From Neptunicella sp048268085 (GTDB lineage Bacteria; Pseudomonadota; Gammaproteobacteria; Enterobacterales; Alteromonadaceae), in the NCBI RefSeq assembly GCF_048268085.1, contig NZ_JBLWWF010000006.1:1-64000 (forward strand): 64,000 nucleotides of DNA. Direction: 5' to 3'. The translations under genes and the position numbers were made by a program. Of this stretch, positions 63,466 to 64,000 are shown piece by piece. The notes below the pieces were generated by a model. It searched no databases. It worked only from the letters and a program-made list of their open reading frames with translations, and was not told the DNA's origin. The first letter of the stretch is position 1; every line of letters starts with the position of its first letter.

Positions 63466-63729
63466 GGGGCTGTTGATCTTTGATGTATGAATTTTGTTCA
63501 AGTCCAACGCCTTCTGATCGCGACGCCGGATTGCAGGCCTGGTGGATCTAAGTCAAAATCCGGCAACAAAGAGCAGAAGGTGTTGGGTTGAACCCTCCGG
63601 GCAGTGTTTGTAGCGCATTTCTACAGCGCTATCGCTCGTTTATGTAGAATAACTACACCATACTCGCTCTGCCTTGTATAAATGCGCTACAAACTACTGC
63701 AAAAACACACACCAAAGATCAACAGCCCC
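63466..63729. mobile_element. MITE-like element with 17-bp terminal inverted repeats
   Basis: GGGGCTGTTGATCTTTG (63466-63482) and its exact reverse complement (63713-63729) bound 264 bp. Inside are a GCCGGATT / AATCCGGC pair and a large GTTTGTAGCGCATTT / AAATGCGCTACAAAC hairpin (63606-63620 and 63680-63694), but no gene. TTAGTTA occurs immediately left (63459-63465) and, after a 2-bp offset, right (63732-63738), a possible target duplication. The small size, no coding capacity and terminal repeats fit a miniature inverted-repeat element. Confidence 0.65.
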
Positions 63730-63735
63730 GATTAG

Positions 63736-64000
63736 TTATTCAACCAGGTCTGAATACCTAAACTGCTTTGACAAAAAACTATCTACTTTTTCAACAACTT
63801 GATTAAACCAGGGATGAAATAACCAAAAGCTATGAGGCGAATTGTCGAAATCATAGGATTGATGATAAATCTGCCATTTATCCAACTGGGCAAAAGCCTT
63901 TTTTCTGCCCTCAGCAAAACGAGTCTGCCCACTACCGATAAATAACATTGGAGGAGAGTTAGCACTAATATATTCAACCGGTGATGCTTGCTTCCAACGC
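63736..64000 (-). CDS. Alpha/beta hydrolase, C-terminal fragment (cut by window edge)
   Basis: The frame is open to the right edge and ends at TAA 63738-63736; 87 residues are visible. It reads RWKQASPVEYISANSPPMLF, GSGQTRFAEGRKKAFAQLDK and ends SPHSFWLFHPWFNQVVEKVD. The ASPVEY...PP(M/T)LFI and PHSFWLFHPWF blocks resemble the C-terminus of acetyl-esterase-like alpha/beta hydrolases found in polysaccharide-use loci. The final His of the triad is probably in NSPHSF. The nucleophile lies outside the window. Confidence 0.75.
   Translation of the reverse strand, partial: RWKQASPVEYISANSPPMLFIGSGQTRFAEGRKKAFAQLDKWQIYHQSYDFDNSPHSFWLFHPWFNQVVEKVDSFLSKQFRYSDLVE

Noticed and set aside
1..64000. CRISPR arrays, tRNA or rRNA genes, intact insertion sequences or prophage genes
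   Set aside because: No regularly spaced repeats, cloverleaf candidates, transposase or phage genes were noticed.

Overview
This window is a chromosomal segment of a marine-type gammaproteobacterium, most likely in the Alteromonadales. I infer this from the E. coli/Shewanella-like housekeeping order (cysS-ppiB-lpxH; truA-accD-folC-dedD-cvpA-purF), the fadI-fadJ pair, a MoxR/Bat operon followed by an ECF sigma factor with a DUF3379 partner, several c-di-GMP proteins, and a TonB/glycoside-hydrolase carbohydrate locus. Genus is not determined. The DNA is AT-leaning and has compact terminators and frequent ATGA/TAATG gene overlaps. No rRNA, tRNA, CRISPR array or intact insertion sequence was seen.

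Layout. 0-1 kb: tail of an EAL protein, a previously easy-to-miss 57-residue exported peptide ending in two identical decapeptides, and a 65-residue membrane protein. 1-4.6 kb: fadI-fadJ (minus), with a FadR-like operator next to the fadI start. 4.7-11.7 kb: moxR-DUF58-DUF4381-batA-batB/C-batD. 11.7-13.4 kb: ECF sigma factor, DUF3379 protein and a convergent GNAT. 13.6-14.8 kb: EAL-HDOD protein. 15-20.4 kb: sulfate activation operon cysD-cysC-cysQ-cysN plus an SLC13-type transporter. 20.5-23.5 kb: cysS, ppiB, lpxH. 23.7-27.5 kb: PhoX-like lipoprotein and a c-type cytochrome. 27.5-30.4 kb: an unrecognised protein, miaE and a Yip1-family protein. 30.5-36.2 kb: truA-accD-folC-dedD-cvpA-purF (minus).

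36.3-46.6 kb is the most unusual region. All genes are on the minus strand: three FlgO-domain lipoproteins, two DUF4402-like pilin subunits, a PapD-like chaperone, an usher-like outer-membrane protein that carries two C-terminal SPOR domains, a third DUF4402-like subunit, and a lipoprotein with ten 11-residue tryptophan-anchored repeats. I read it as a non-classical chaperone-usher surface fibre locus. A strong hairpin after the pilin genes probably sets subunit stoichiometry.

46.7-48 kb: glyA. 48.1-60.2 kb: a carbohydrate locus with a TonB receptor, a GH2 lipoprotein, a clan GH-A glycoside hydrolase, a GPH-type transporter and a LacI regulator on the minus strand, divergent from uxuA. A perfect palindrome (GGTAAACGTTTACC) lies in the divergent promoter region. 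uxuA and the transporter class suggest a uronic-acid-containing glycan. 60.7-63.5 kb: a GAF-PAS-GAF-GGDEF-EAL protein. 63.47-63.73 kb: a 264-bp MITE-like element with perfect 17-bp terminal inverted repeats and internal hairpins. The right edge holds the C-terminus of an alpha/beta hydrolase.
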